A stretch of DNA of 64,000 nt from Volvox africanus (taxonomy: Eukaryota > Chlorophyta > Chlorophyceae > Chlamydomonadales > Volvocaceae), in assembly GCA_030268105.1 (NCBI GenBank), contig BSDZ01000005.1:1550001-1614000 (forward strand), in the 5' to 3' direction. Below the pieces are notes generated by a model. It did no database searches. It worked only from the letters and a program-made list of their open reading frames with translations, and had not been told where the DNA came from. Made by a program: the position numbers and the translations under genes. Below, piece after piece: positions 23,201 to 35,391 of this stretch (positions are counted from its first letter, which is position 1; every line of letters begins with the position of its first letter).

Positions 23201-24897
23201 TGAGTAACTAACGACTCGCAGTATTCTTGTGCAGAACTTGAGGCTATCCGGGGTGCCGCTGTCGCCTGCACGCCAACAATGTGCGTGTTCGAGACGCACG
23301 TGCAGCTGCTCACTAGCAAGCTGGCTGAGGCAGAGGATAACATTAACCAGCTGCAGGTTTGTCAGGATTGGAATAGAAGCTTTGTTTGTACGTGCACGGA
23401 CCCATGCTGTGGTGCCCGTGGTGGGGCTGGTTGTGCTCATGCAGTGTTCACCCACTCGATTTGCGATATTTTCGTCTGGCTATGTGCTGTCCTTTTGCAA
23501 TCACAGAACGCGAACGCGATGCTTCGAGATCAGCTGTCAACGCTGCAATTCAAACTCAGCATGACGGTAAGTGATGCACAATTCGTAGGTTGTAGATATA
23601 ACTCATTCCTAGGGGTTTCTTTCCCGCCTTTCTGCCAAGACAAGCATGCCTAGTTATATAATATATCCTGACGAAATGCCTTTGATGGACATCTAATCCT
23701 GCAGAATGACCTGGACATGGAGCGTGACGCCCGCGAGTACCTGGAGCATGAGCTGTCCACACTGCGACAACAAGCCGTTGTTCTGGAGGCTGATGTGAGA
23801 GCCGCGCACGCCAAGATAAAGCGCCACGAGCAGGCAGCTGTAGAGACGTTAGCAGCTCAGCAAAGCAAGGAGGTGGAATGGGCACGGAAGGAGGTTGAAA
23901 TGGAGCAGCGGATGCAGCAGGTATGTTTTTACGTCTCCTACAACTTGGCTAGGGTTTCCTGGAAATGTCTAGCGTCCTTTTGTTAAGTGTTTGGCCACTG
24001 AGAGCCCCACACATCATGATTCGTTCTTGCAGATGGCGTCCGAAGTTGAAGCAGCACGCAGCTTTACCCAGCAGGTGGATGCGCGCATTGCTGCAGCGGA
24101 AGCCCGCGCAGCAGCTGCCACAGCCAAGTGCGACGACGAGACCGCACGCAGCAGGGAGCTCCAAGTGACGCTCGGGCTCCAAGCTCATCAGGTATGGCCT
24201 GCAACTCCAGAGAGTATGGTATGAGACGTCCCAGAGCTTCTGGATATACATCTGCGGTGTCTTAATGCGGTGTGCGGGTTATGGTACGAGACTTCTCTTA
24301 TCGCGCATTCTCTCTCATACAGCTCGTACAAGTCCAGCGCTCCCGTGACGATGCGGAGGCTAAGTTCCAGCGTGCCATGGAGCAGCTCATCACCACCCAG
24401 ACAAGCCACAAAAAGGCGGTAAGTCGCAGTCATTGCAACCCGTGCTTTTAAGATTGCCCAGCAGCTGTGCTTGCTAACGCTGTCCCATTACGTGGCGTAC
24501 GATTCGAATGGCTATCATGCCTGTCGTTCTTAGGTTATCGAGTTTGAGCAGAAGCTTCTGCACTCGAGCAACCTGGCTTCCCAAATCAACGATGTCCGGG
24601 ATAAGTACCGGCAGATGAAGCAGCATGCGGCCAATGCTGATCAGCGGGCCCAGCACGCAGAGGCTAAGGCGCAAGAGGTAAGACTCAAGGCATTTTGTGA
24701 CGCTCGCTTTGTCTTCTTCGCCTGCATAGGTGGCGTGTCATGGAATGCCGAGGTGAACTAAGACCGCTGCCCTTTTCCTCGATATGCAGACGGCGAATGC
24801 GCTAGCTAAGGCAAATATGGAGAAAGCCGAACTAATGCAAATGTGCAACGAGCTCTTGACGCAGCTGGAGGCTACGAAAGTGAAGGGCGGGCGATGA
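17282..24897 (+). CDS. Giant disordered protein with TACC-like C-terminal coiled coil, copy 2 (one 233-aa unit)
   Basis: Paralog of the gene at 3289-13001 with the same twelve exons: 17282-17411, 17521-21500, 21612-21704, 21911-22847, 23016-23132, 23235-23356, 23507-23566, 23705-23920, 24033-24191, 24323-24418, 24534-24677 and 24790-24897. It predicts about 2053 aa, exactly 699 residues fewer than copy 1 because only one 233-aa unit is present. All splice sites and the reading frame are intact, so neither copy looks like a pseudogene. Visible protein differences include RPPQPASP for RPPLPASP and GERN for GEGN inside the repeat unit. The coiled coil (last ~300 residues) appears unchanged, which suggests that any difference in function would lie in the length of the disordered N-terminal arm. 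A TACC-like centrosomal or spindle role is inference. Confidence 0.7.
18678..19376 (+). repeat. Single 699-bp unit in copy 2 gene
   Basis: It matches unit 4 of copy 1 best: it shares NVITPS, DVAHG and the AAT Asn codon, and differs at GERN versus GEGN. This fits unit loss by unequal exchange keeping a unit-4-type end, or expansion in copy 1 from a unit-4-like ancestor. Confidence 0.95.
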
Positions 24898-25423
24898 AAT
24901 CCACATGGCTTGAACCCATATTCGCCAGTCTAATTCTGAGCTCGTTACATGTCGTGTGTTTGCATGCCCCGCTATTATCCGGTCCAAGCAGGTGACAGCA
25001 GCGCAGTTTTGGGGTTGGCAGGTTGAGGTGCGATTAACTGGAACTGCTGGCATTGCCGTACCTGTTTCTTGGTGTGTCATTTTTTGGGACAGTTGATTCC
25101 CTAAAAAAGTGGTGCCTATGGAGAGGTATTACGTAGTGATGTATGGCATCTGCAAACGTGGGTTTAGCTGATGTGACATGCAATTCTCTTGTTGGCGGCG
25201 ATGAGTTAAAAAGGATGACGTCAATTCTTGCGGCATTGATATGCCGCCTTTGGCAGGCAGTAAGGTAAAGGTCATACAGTAAGTCGTCCTCTTGGCCCCT
25301 CCACACAGCTCCTTCGCTCTGCCAAACAGCTCCTTCGCTCCGCCTTCTGAAGTACGAATATCACCGGGGGCGAGCGCTCTGCCAGCTCGTCCCATCCTCG
25401 GGGGAATCACATTTCTCTAACCA

Positions 25424-25699
25424 ATGCTTACGCAATCCCCACGTCGGGATGCCTCTGAAAGCGATCTGAACTTGCTTGAGCTCGCCTTCGCCGCCAAGCA
25501 GTATCAGAGGAAAGAAGCTTCATTCGGCTTCGGAGCGGGATCAGCTGGTGTCTTCGGCTCTGGATATACTCCGCCATACCCTCCGCCTGCGGCCAGACGT
25601 TTCGAGCGGGGGTGCTATAATCTGGGCAGCGTTCTGTCGAATGCGTGTGCAGTACAGGCCGAGCTGGCAAAGGAGCTTACAGGTACGCGGCAATGTTAA
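25424..25699 (+). CDS. Hypothetical small open frame downstream of copy 2 TACC-like gene
   Basis: Exact positional duplicate of 13528-13803: 91 codons from ATG, with a possible splice donor near its end. No recognisable family; coding status unproven. Confidence 0.25.
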   Translation: MLTQSPRRDASESDLNLLELAFAAKQYQRKEASFGFGAGSAGVFGSGYTPPYPPPAARRFERGCYNLGSVLSNACAVQAELAKELTGTRQC

Positions 25700-26668
25700 G
25701 CACTTCTTCCACAACTCGTACGCGCCAGATACCTCAAACCCCTGTTGCCCCGTTGTGAGCTCGCTGAGCTCGCTCTGCCCCAGCAGCATGTCCCGCACCC
25801 GCCCGCATCTCCAGGTTATTGTGTTCTTCCCGTCCTCTCCTTCCTCCTGCTAGCTCCTCCTAGCCCTAGGCTTATGCATTGGGGCCATTTGCTTCCTGTC
25901 CTCGCCATTTCCCATTCCTTCCGTTATTCACCTCCTTCCCTCCCAGTCGGCCACTGGAGGCTGAGACCACGCGAGAGTGAGAGTACAGAGCTCGTTACCT
26001 CTTCACCATAGCCGCACAGTGTATTTGCTTGGCAGGCTGGATTGCAGTCCGGGAGCATGTTAGTAGCTAGGGTTGGGGACTCACTCCATGGGGCTGGGTA
26101 CCTGGGTTTATGATCGGGTCTTAAGTCCAGCCATCTGACAAGGAGAGGCTATGAGCTACTCGTCCGCTTCTGAATTGCAGTTCCCGCCCCAACCTCCCTC
26201 TTTTTATACCTAGCGGCTTCGCTCTTGCAAGTCATTGTCATGCACCCCTATAGCCTCGTATGAGGCGCACACACTGGGGTCGCCCGTTGAGACATGGCGC
26301 AGGATGTGGTTTGTACTGGACCCTACCTCCCTGCGTTTGGCTTCGAAACTCGAGAGCTCACTCAGAAGCGCAGCCACGGGTGGAAGCTTGGGGCAAGGTT
26401 TAGGAGAATGATGTGATCCCAAACACCGCGTCGTCTTCCCGAGCTTTTCGGTGTCTGGCCGTTCCACCTTCCTGATGAATTCCTCCCTCACTCATTCCGA
26501 ATCCCCCAATTCCGAACACACTCTTTTAGTATGACACCCTGTTTAGCAGCATGACGTTTTTAGACGCAATCTCAGGTTAAGATGTAACGGAAGATCCGTC
26601 CGTTGTCAAGGACTTATTTAAAAGATTGAGACATATGAACCTTAGATACTGCGCCAGAGCACAAGATT

Positions 26669-28078
26669 CTAACTCCTGGATCCTTCCCGGATTCCGTTGC
26701 GCATGCCGCACTGCTCGTGTCCCGCTTCTTCCCGTTCGGCGGGGGGTATGGGGCAATTTGTGCCGCAGACTTGCATTTGCGACATTCCTTCCCTCTTTTC
26801 CTTTTAAGGCGACAACAAATTTATTATGTCAGCATTGTAACAGAAACTTCTGTAACTGTGGAGCAAGCTTCCTGGCTTGACGGGAGCCAGCTATCCCCCG
26901 CTATCTGGTGCCTATATGCACTACCGCGCCTTCGGTTATCCATGCGGATCCGATAGCTGTGAACGTCTGTAGTTTAAATTGCAAGTAGTCTACAGGCAAC
27001 GGTGTTTGGAGGGCTCAACTGCCAGTATACTATTGAGACATAGACGGGCACCTGGTAAGGCCCAGAATGGGACGCAAAAAAGCTTTTGACAGAATCGTTG
27101 TTCAGACATCAACAAACTGCTTCGTAAATGTCTTAATTGTGCTGATACAGCATAGGTTACCAAAACATGGCAGTTACGGGGATAGCTGTAATAACGCTCA
27201 ACAATTTCAGTCTGAAGAAGCGTGCAACCGACTGGCAACCGACCGGGCGGTTGAACGGGGTTAGAAATGGCTGTTTCGGCACCGGTACTGGTAACAGCAG
27301 GGTCTCTGCTCAGGTTTTGATAAAAGGAACGGGGTGCAGCACATGTGTACTTCTCTTTTTGGGCTTCCATGTTGGCGTTACAGGTAAGGCATCCTATGTG
27401 ACGATGCATGTCCATGGTGCGCAGTTGCGTACAGGTACGGTTTGCTAAGGATAGGGTGTAGCACACGAGAACGACGGGGAACTAGTCCATATAAACTGTG
27501 AACATACTGTTAGTTTCAGGAACGTGATTATAAGGGCGGCTTCTGGGTTTTGTTCAGGGACCCCTAAGGTCCATTGCGTAGTCATCCCTTCATTCTGTAT
27601 TCACGCTGTTTGCATAATGAGCGATAGTCCTTGTTTCATCAATAGCAGGAAACTATAAACCATGTTTGTCTCACACTGTCGCACACGCAAGCAGTGCCAG
27701 CAGTGACCGAGGAAGGCAAGGGGCTACAGCAGATGCCAAGGCATACATATCATAATCGCAATTTCTCATATTTTAAAAGTTTTTAGGTTGACAATAATGC
27801 GCACAATTATTATTATCAATGTCACATGAATTGGCCAGCCATGTTTCGCGTACAGCTGCATCAACCAAAGTGATACCGAGGTTGGCCCAACAAAGTACAT
27901 ATGTTTTGTCTATCCTGCCAAGGTTCTTTTGACTGGGTATACGGAACCTCCGTAGCTGTGGTCAATTGTTTACGTAGGAAGCGCCAAACAATATGCTGTT
28001 TAAAAAACTGCAACTTAACTAGTTTAAATAAGGATTGGTTACTTACCAATCATTGATAGACCTCAAGTCGCCGCAGCA
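26669..28078. other. Unique sequence between duplication and MYB gene
   Basis: About 1.4 kb, becoming AT-richer towards 27500-28000. No open frame has recognisable content on either strand. It likely holds the promoter and 5' UTR of the MYB gene. No upstream R2-type MYB repeat could be found here. Confidence 0.45.
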
Positions 28079-31000
28079 ATGGATGTCGCGCAGTCCCACG
28101 CTAGTGAGAAGGATTATGAGAGACGAGAAAACGTTGACTTTGGTGTTAGGTGGCTTCAGGACGCCTCGGATCCTGCTGATATCGTGAGGGGTGTGCATCG
28201 GAATGTCAGCACTAGCGCTCTGGACGCACGGTCAAGCAGGAGACTGCATTGGTCCCAGCAAGAAGAAATGGCACTTGTGCTTCGCCACTGCCAACTTGGC
28301 AACAGGTGTGTGCTAGCTCGTCCAGAGCACAGTTAATTTGGCTAAATTTCTCACGTTGCGGGCCGTACCTGACACTACACGGACTTACCTATCCACGATT
28401 ATGATATCTATATTCCCGAACCTCCTTGTCTGGGGGTAGGCTTAAGTCCAGCAAGCGGCATTACAATTTATTCGGGCCAGGTTGACTGTGCTCTCCATTC
28501 CACACTGTCCATTGTTGACATGCACAGGTGGTCCGCCATTGCGAGGTACCTGCCAGGCCGGACAGGTACGCGCGCGGCAAGAAATCCCGTACACCTCTGC
28601 TTGCCCCTGCTGGCCGCGGAGCTGTGCCAAACGGCCTTTGACTCCCGTATCCTAAGAATCACTTGACATGTACAGCACATACCGGAATGGGCCATCGAGG
28701 CATGGCACATGAGATGTCATCCCCACCTGCAACTCAGATTGGAAGTTGAGACGGGTTCACACACAGGCACGCGTGTGCGTGCTTCCATCCGCATTCCTGC
28801 CTATGTGTGTGCGTGAATTGATTGAATGAAATCAATGATTGAATTGCTGTATCCATTCAAATCCGCATGGCCACAACAATGGTCCTCTACGGTTGCGGTC
28901 TTCTGTTCCTATATCAGGACGTCATACGGATCCCCGTGCTGTCGTTCCTCAACCGTTTTCCGTCTCTGAACCTGCGGGTTCATTCTCCGTCGGTTAGAAT
29001 CTTGCCGCGCACCCTGCACCGCGCACTCCACCTCATTTTGCCGAAGCGGGGACGGGTCCTATCCCCGTGAGTAATGCCCGCTCCTCCCCTCGTGCGTTCC
29101 TCCGAAACCTCTGTCACCCTTCGTTGTTGGTGTTCTATGTCGGTGCCCCCCGCCGTGCTCTCCTTTCCAGACAACGATATTAAGAACCTGTAAGTATCTA
29201 CATGTGGGGGTGGGATAGGTTGGACTGGGGCAGATTAGGAAAGGGCGCGGGCACTGGATTTATGGGAAATTACTCATGGGAAAAGCTACAAGTTGCATCT
29301 TAGTAAATGTGCGGTAGGGTGGGTGTCAAAACAACAGTAAAGTTGTTGGGAATCCTTGTTAATGTCTTCATGACATGACCGCACGGTCTCTTTATGCGTA
29401 TCTGCGTCTCGGTCTGCCGAATCTCAACTTCCATTCTATCGCAGGCATCAACACCTAGGCTAGGCATTCATATGGGACCCACGCAGATCTGGTCAATACC
29501 TACTTTAGTAGCACTGCAAGCTGGTCAGGCCAACATGTATCGCCATGAAGCTTTCGTCCTTCAGCATTCCGTTTTGGATCTATGGTTCCTTGAAAGAACA
29601 AACTGAATGGAATAAGCGTCAAGAATTATTACGTTTGGAGTGCCTATCAAGGTGTTTCTTAGCGCCTACCGATAGAGAGGTGTTGCCGCCCTGCCGGCCA
29701 TAAATATTGGGCATGCTGGTCTGAGCCCGATGTTTTTGGATGACGTTTTGAATCCACTGTTGTTTCTGGGTCGCAGATGGCACAGCACCCTCCGCGCCAA
29801 GACGTGTCGCCGTAGCTCGCTGCTCTACTGCTACGTCCAGCTCGTCCGCGACTGCCCCGATGACCCAGCGGCTAGACGGTCCGCCTATGATAAGGCTATG
29901 CAGATGTCCCACACCGGCGTTAACGGCACCTCCACGCAGGGCACGGGCAGCGGCGGTGGTGGCAGTGCTGGCGCATCCCCGCGGATGGCGCCGTACCGCC
30001 GCGGCAGCATTCCAGGCAGCTGTGGAGGCCTGTCACCCGGGCCCTCACCCCTTAGAGGTGATCGGGATCGACTGGGGAAAACTGGGTCAGGCAGTCTGTT
30101 TAATCGCTTTACCTCCTCCGCCATTGAGATAACCTGAAGTTAGTCTTACCTCTCAATGTCCATCTACACTGATTACGGACTAGACTCTATCGCTTGTGCT
30201 CCATGTCCTTTTGTCTCCTTGTCCTCAGCGTCCTACAATGGTGGCGGGTTGGTTTTGGAGCAAGGCTGCTATCAGGTGGGGCCGGGCGCCAGGGGCGATG
30301 CCGTAAGCAAGCAAGCAAATTCCGGTCCCAGATTCGGAAGAGTCTATGAATCAGGCTTCATGACGTGCTTTGGTACATGACGTCCCCAGATGAGATCTCA
30401 TGGGCCGATCTGCCCTGGCCCCCCCTCTTTAAGCCGAGCACAGCCTCTTGGGTCCCAACCCCACTGGGTTATTGGGTCTAACTCAATCCCACTCCGCCTT
30501 CCGTTTCTTCATGACTACTGAACTAGTAGGCTTCGCACTCCGCTTCCTGTTCGTTTTTCCGCGTCCATTCCCGCAGCCTCTCTCCGACATATCCGGACAG
30601 ATGATTTGGGGCTCCATTGACTCGCCCGCCGGTGCCGGCGGCGGTATGATTGCCGGTACGGCTGGATTCACCACTGGCTCCGGAACCACCGCCTTAGGCC
30701 TTGCCTCGCCCCAGGCAAGGCAGTATCACTTAGCGGCGGAGCCGCAGTCTCAGCAGCTTCCGGCCACACATGCGCCACTGGTGATGCGTATGTCGGACAT
30801 CCTGTCTCCGCCACGGCTACAGCAACTGCAGTTTTCGAGTGTATTGTCCAGAGAGTCCCCTCAACGTCATCGTCAGCAACAGCAAATGGAGGCGCCGGAT
30901 CAATATCATGGAGTGTCATTTTCCCAAAGTTCTTTCACGCGGCAGCAGCAGGATCCCTTCCTGCAGCCGCCGCCCCAATTGTTCCCCCAGCAACAGTTTC

Positions 31001-33258
31001 ATTCCCAAATCCATCACCAGCAGCAGCATCAACAGCCTACCTCCATGCTCGCGGCCGTCTCGGACTTGCCGGGCCGTACTGCCGCACAAATCCATCGCGC
31101 GCGGTTTGGCGGCACCTTTGGGTCATCCCATCTTCCCCGCAGCGGCAGTGACAGTGGCGTGGTTGGTGGGGAATCCCAGAGAGGCTTGAGCACCAGCTTT
31201 GGAAACATGGGCGGTGGTGCTGGCATGGGAGGGGTGCAGCAGCTGATCTCCATGCATGGCCGATGCAACGTCCTCAGTACAGGACAGCATTATCAGGAAT
31301 ACCAACAAAACCGACCTTCCCTTGATGCCGTGCTTCAACAACAGCAACAGGAGCAACAGCAGCAGCAAGAGGCACTGTTTCAGCAGCGTTCCGCTCCCCT
31401 GGTGCAGCTGCAGCTACAGCTGCATCATCAGCAAGGCCAGCACCAGAAGGACGATGGCGACTTGGCGGATTCATTCTTTTGTCGGTCGCATCTCCGCGGT
31501 CCGCTGGCGCCGCTGCCATCGGCTGGGACGTGTCCCTCGCGGGTACCAGCATCGCTATCATTGCCGCCGTCCCCGATTGCTGGGACATCCCATGGGGGGT
31601 TCTTCGCCTCGCAGCTACAGCTACAGCCGCCCCAGCAGCACCAGTCCCCACAGCTCGCATCAATGACGCTACAGCCGATGCAACCGCCGTTACGGCAGCG
31701 GCATCTCTCCGCGCCGGGCATCCAGCCGCAGGTCCTGGTACAGCCGATGCACCGGCTGTCCAGCAGCAGCATGGCTGCTCCTGCTCCTGACGTCGGTGTC
31801 TCCGCTACCATGGAGACCGCCGCTGCCGCCACCACCTCTACCGCTGCCGCCGCCACATCAGTTTTTGACAGTGACGCAGCGTTGGCGGCCTATTCCACTG
31901 CGTTGATGTCTACGGCAGCCGATTCTCTTGACCTGACGATGTATGACCTCGCATGGCTGCCCTCCGCCACCGCTGCGCGCCAGAGTAACGCAAACACGCA
32001 CACCGTTACCGCCAATGCAAACATAAGTGCGATGATGCATGATTCCCTGGACGGCCCCTTTACTGTGCCGATGCCGCCGGCGCCGCAGCTACCGCTGTCG
32101 CGCAGCACCGACGTGCAGGCCGAGGAGTACTTCTCCATGGGCGCACCACAGCGTGCTCAAGCGCGCGCCCTGTCGACGCCGTCGACTTCATTGCTTTTCG
32201 TGCGGTCGGCGACCGCTGGGACGGTAGGGGCAGCGGTGACTACACCTGGGGTTGGCCTTGGCGTTGCTGGTTGCGGTGGCGATGATCAGGTGTCGGAGAT
32301 GGCGGGATCCGGATCCGGGCTGTCAGCTTTATTGCGGGGAATTTCTGGATCGGTTTCAGAGCTCCGTGGCGATTTCCAAGCGCTGCATCGTGGAGGAAGC
32401 CAAACACGGCCGCCGTCCCAACAGCGGGACCAGCAGAGGCACCAGCAGCAGCATTCACTGCTACCGCCGGCGCCATCATCAGCTGGAGCAGCGGCGGCTG
32501 CGGGTGCGCTACTGCGCGCGGGTCTCAGACAGCAGCAGTTCATGCCGCCACTTCCTTCCCTTTCGCGCGACACGCAACAGGTGACCGAGCATCCCAATCC
32601 CCTCCAGCACCAACAGCAGCAGGAGCAGCATGAAGAGCTTCTAATGATGGAATCCAAAGACTCTCTGGATGAGCTTCTTGCGCGTTTTGATCCAGTTCAG
32701 CCTAACCATGGACCCATGGGTCCGTACCGGGATCCGCCAACGGATCAGAGCTCCTGGCCGGAGCAGCTCAACCCAAGCAGCACGAGCCACGCTTCCGGCA
32801 GTCTCACAAATGCGCTCGGCATCGGCTGCAATTCCGTTACGTCCGATGCCCCCGTTTTGGCGGCAGTGCCGGCTTTGGAACCTACCTGTGGCGGGTTGGC
32901 GCCGCCAGGTTCCCAGCAGATCGTGCCTTTGGGTGGCCTAAAGACGGTAGCGGGGCCGGGCCAGGGTGCTCCTGGTGCCACCTCGGAAGGGAGCCCTTCA
33001 GGACACGTTCCTGCACCCACGATGAGTAGCTGCTGCAGCAGCAGTGGAAATGGAAATGGTGTATGGGGGTTGTTTAATGGCGGCAGCGGTGGAAATGGTA
33101 CTGCTAGTACGGTCAGTGCTACTGCCGTCAGAACGACGGTGTTGGGTTTGCAGTCGCGGTCACTTGCCCCCCAAAACCCAGTGGCAGCTCCCACGACAGA
33201 CGCTGCAGTAACGATGGGACTATGTGATGAGGATTTCGAAGCGTTCTGGGCGAGATAG
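28079..33258 (+). CDS. MYB/SANT-domain protein with one R3-like repeat and long Gln-rich tail
   Basis: Six exons fit in phase: 28079-28305, 28528-28565, 29171-29189, 29777-30057, 30229-30275 and 30577-33258, about 1097 aa. Residues 58-96 form one R3-type MYB repeat: Trp58, Trp77 and Trp96 are each separated by 18 residues, with [22 protein letters not shown] across the recognition-helix region. The sequence then reads NLWHSTLRAK and SLLYCYV. The repeat is split over four exons, one of only 19 nt. The rest is low-complexity: Gln/His-rich tracts (about residues 290-560), Ala/Thr-rich and Ser/Pro parts, and an acidic C-terminal end (DEDFEAFWAR). MYB repeats bind DNA, so a nuclear transcription factor is likely; Gln-rich tails often activate. 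Single-repeat MYBs such as LCR1 exist in Chlamydomonas, but orthology is not claimed. The exon 4-6 joins are the least certain. Confidence 0.8.
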
Positions 33259-34077
33259 CACGGCGAGCGGGACGGCCATGAACTGCGGGAGGGGGTTGAG
33301 CGATGCTCTGCCAGCGTATTGATGGATTGCATGTAGGTCGGGTAGAGGAGGCGGAACCGCTATCAAGCACCAATAAGCACCTATGGCCTGAAAGTGTTGA
33401 ATACGCCAGAAGCCCGGATTGCACTGAGGACGCTGATGATGCCACGTCACTTCTTCTGAAAATGTGTAGGTTTTTTCACCACACTGCCCCTAAGCATAGG
33501 TCGCAGGTATGAAGCGTCTACACTGAAGCACATGGCGTTTTGCGGCGCCTGTGACTAGTGGTGGTGATGGCCGTTTCGGGTAGGCAAACCCTCAGGATTT
33601 CGAGACCCACGTTCGCGCTTCCCAAGGTTGGGGGAAGGGGATTAGGGGTAAGGTGGGGCAGGGGAGAGAGGCTGCCGTGGCAAGACAGCGGACGACTCGT
33701 TCACAGGCTTAAATCCCCATCCCCCCCACCTTGCCCTTGGATCTGTGGGTTCAACCAACATCACAGGATCCGGATTCCTAACCGGATGAATTACCGCATT
33801 GCTGCGCATTCACGTGACTCGTCCCATTGCGCACATACTTGCACACACTCACATGCACATACACATAATTAGAGAAACAGAAACAAAATATGACGCATAA
33901 CATGCACAGTGAGCAAATATGACTGCGGCAGGGTGGCATGTTTGGGTACGCCTTTGCTTCAAGTTAACAAAGAAATTGCGAATGGCAGACGGCGATGCGT
34001 TTTGGTTGGGATGGTGTGGATTCATTGTGAAAGAGCTGTGCATGTTCAGTAAATTTAAGAAGCAAAAAGGGTGAAGA

Positions 34078-34097
34078 TGGTGGTGGTGGTGGTGGTG
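34078..34097. repeat. (TGG)n microsatellite
   Basis: Uninterrupted TGG triplets followed by GAGAGAGAAG; not inside a supported exon. Confidence 0.85.
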
Positions 34098-35353
34098 AGA
34101 GAGAAGCAGCTGCTCCAGCAGAGAGGAGGGAACTCTAGTAAGCGACCGGGGCTGCCTGCCTATCTGGGAGAAGTGGAAAGGGGAGAAGGTAGGTAGAATA
34201 AGTCAGGTCAGCAGGTGGTGGGGGCTTTGATCCCAGAGAAGAAAAAGTAAAAGATGGGTGTAAACTGGGATTTTGGAAAGGGCCGGGAACGCGGGAATTC
34301 CGAGCTGTGCCTGTGTGTATTGCTGGTATGCCGTACATGCCTGGACTGAAAATGTATTTAGATACCTGGTGACTTAATGGTTCGTACCACGCACCGCTTT
34401 AAACCCCTACCCCTGAGGTGAGGGCTTATGGTGGTGGGTTTATATAAACTTAACACATTGGACCTGAGGAGCTTAGAATGGGTGAGGGTGTTGCCCAAGG
34501 TTTTGGCCATGAAATGAATGCGCCGCAGCGGCGAGCACGAGCCGGTCATTAACCATTTTTCACGTGCCAAAGACATGCAGCCGTACGTACGAATGTTTGC
34601 CTATTGCGCACTGTACTTATTGGAGGAAAGTACTCTTGTCTTGCTTCGTTGCAATGTGCTAATCCTAGTTACGATTAAACTGACTATGTGTCGACACCCT
34701 TAAGTTGATTGTTGAATGTTCGCGTGTGCGGCTACTAGCTAAATGTTGATTTGATTCTTTCAGCAGCAGTAGCAATAGCACATAACACAATGTGCATATG
34801 GGCAGTTGAGACCAGCAGCTTGTGCGCAGATGTTCTGAGCGTTCAACAACAGTTTCCATGGATAACATAACAAGGTCGGCTGGTGGTTGGGTCCGTAGTG
34901 TTTCTCGGATTGTCTGTACAGACCTGTTTCGTATGTAAGGGAGTAACCAATATATATGTGGTGGTACTGGGTGATGGCTGTGTGGTGCTCGATCCCTCTT
35001 CCCTCCCTCCCCCTTACCTCGCTTCCAGCTTGTATCACCGAAGTGTGATGCGATGCGATGTGATGAAATGTAATTCGTAGATGCAGGGTAACAGGCTCTG
35101 GCCACCTCAGTGTGTTTATAAGGCCCTTGCTAACGTCATGTGTGCTTGCGGCTAAGTGTTCATGTGTGTGTTGGGCACGAAAATCTGTATGCGGAATTGG
35201 TATGTGTGTGTGTTTGTCTTTGTGAGAGAGAGCTAAGAGTACGCGACCCAGTTTGAAGAACTGGGCCGCGTATGTGCGCATTATAGTAAAGAACGCTTTG
35301 GCCGCAATCGGGAAGCGCGTGCAATGTGTTTTTGCTGCGGTGGTGCTGCGGCG

Positions 35354-35391
35354 GTGATGGTGATGGTGATGGTGATGGTGGTGGCGGCGGC
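35354..35391. repeat. (GATGGT)n / GGC-rich simple repeat
   Basis: Several GATGGT units running into GGTGGCGGCGGC and a short ACT triplet run; located in the gene-poor stretch. Confidence 0.85.

Larger units (their letters stand above)
15121..26668. repeat. Segmental duplication, copy 2
   Basis: Same orientation as copy 1, with which it shares exons, introns and flanks. It differs by three fewer 699-bp units, scattered single-base changes and absence of the ~1.08 kb found at 43-1126 in copy 1. At that deletion point the short sequence AGT is present at both ends in copy 1, consistent with a microhomology-mediated deletion. Confidence 0.97.
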
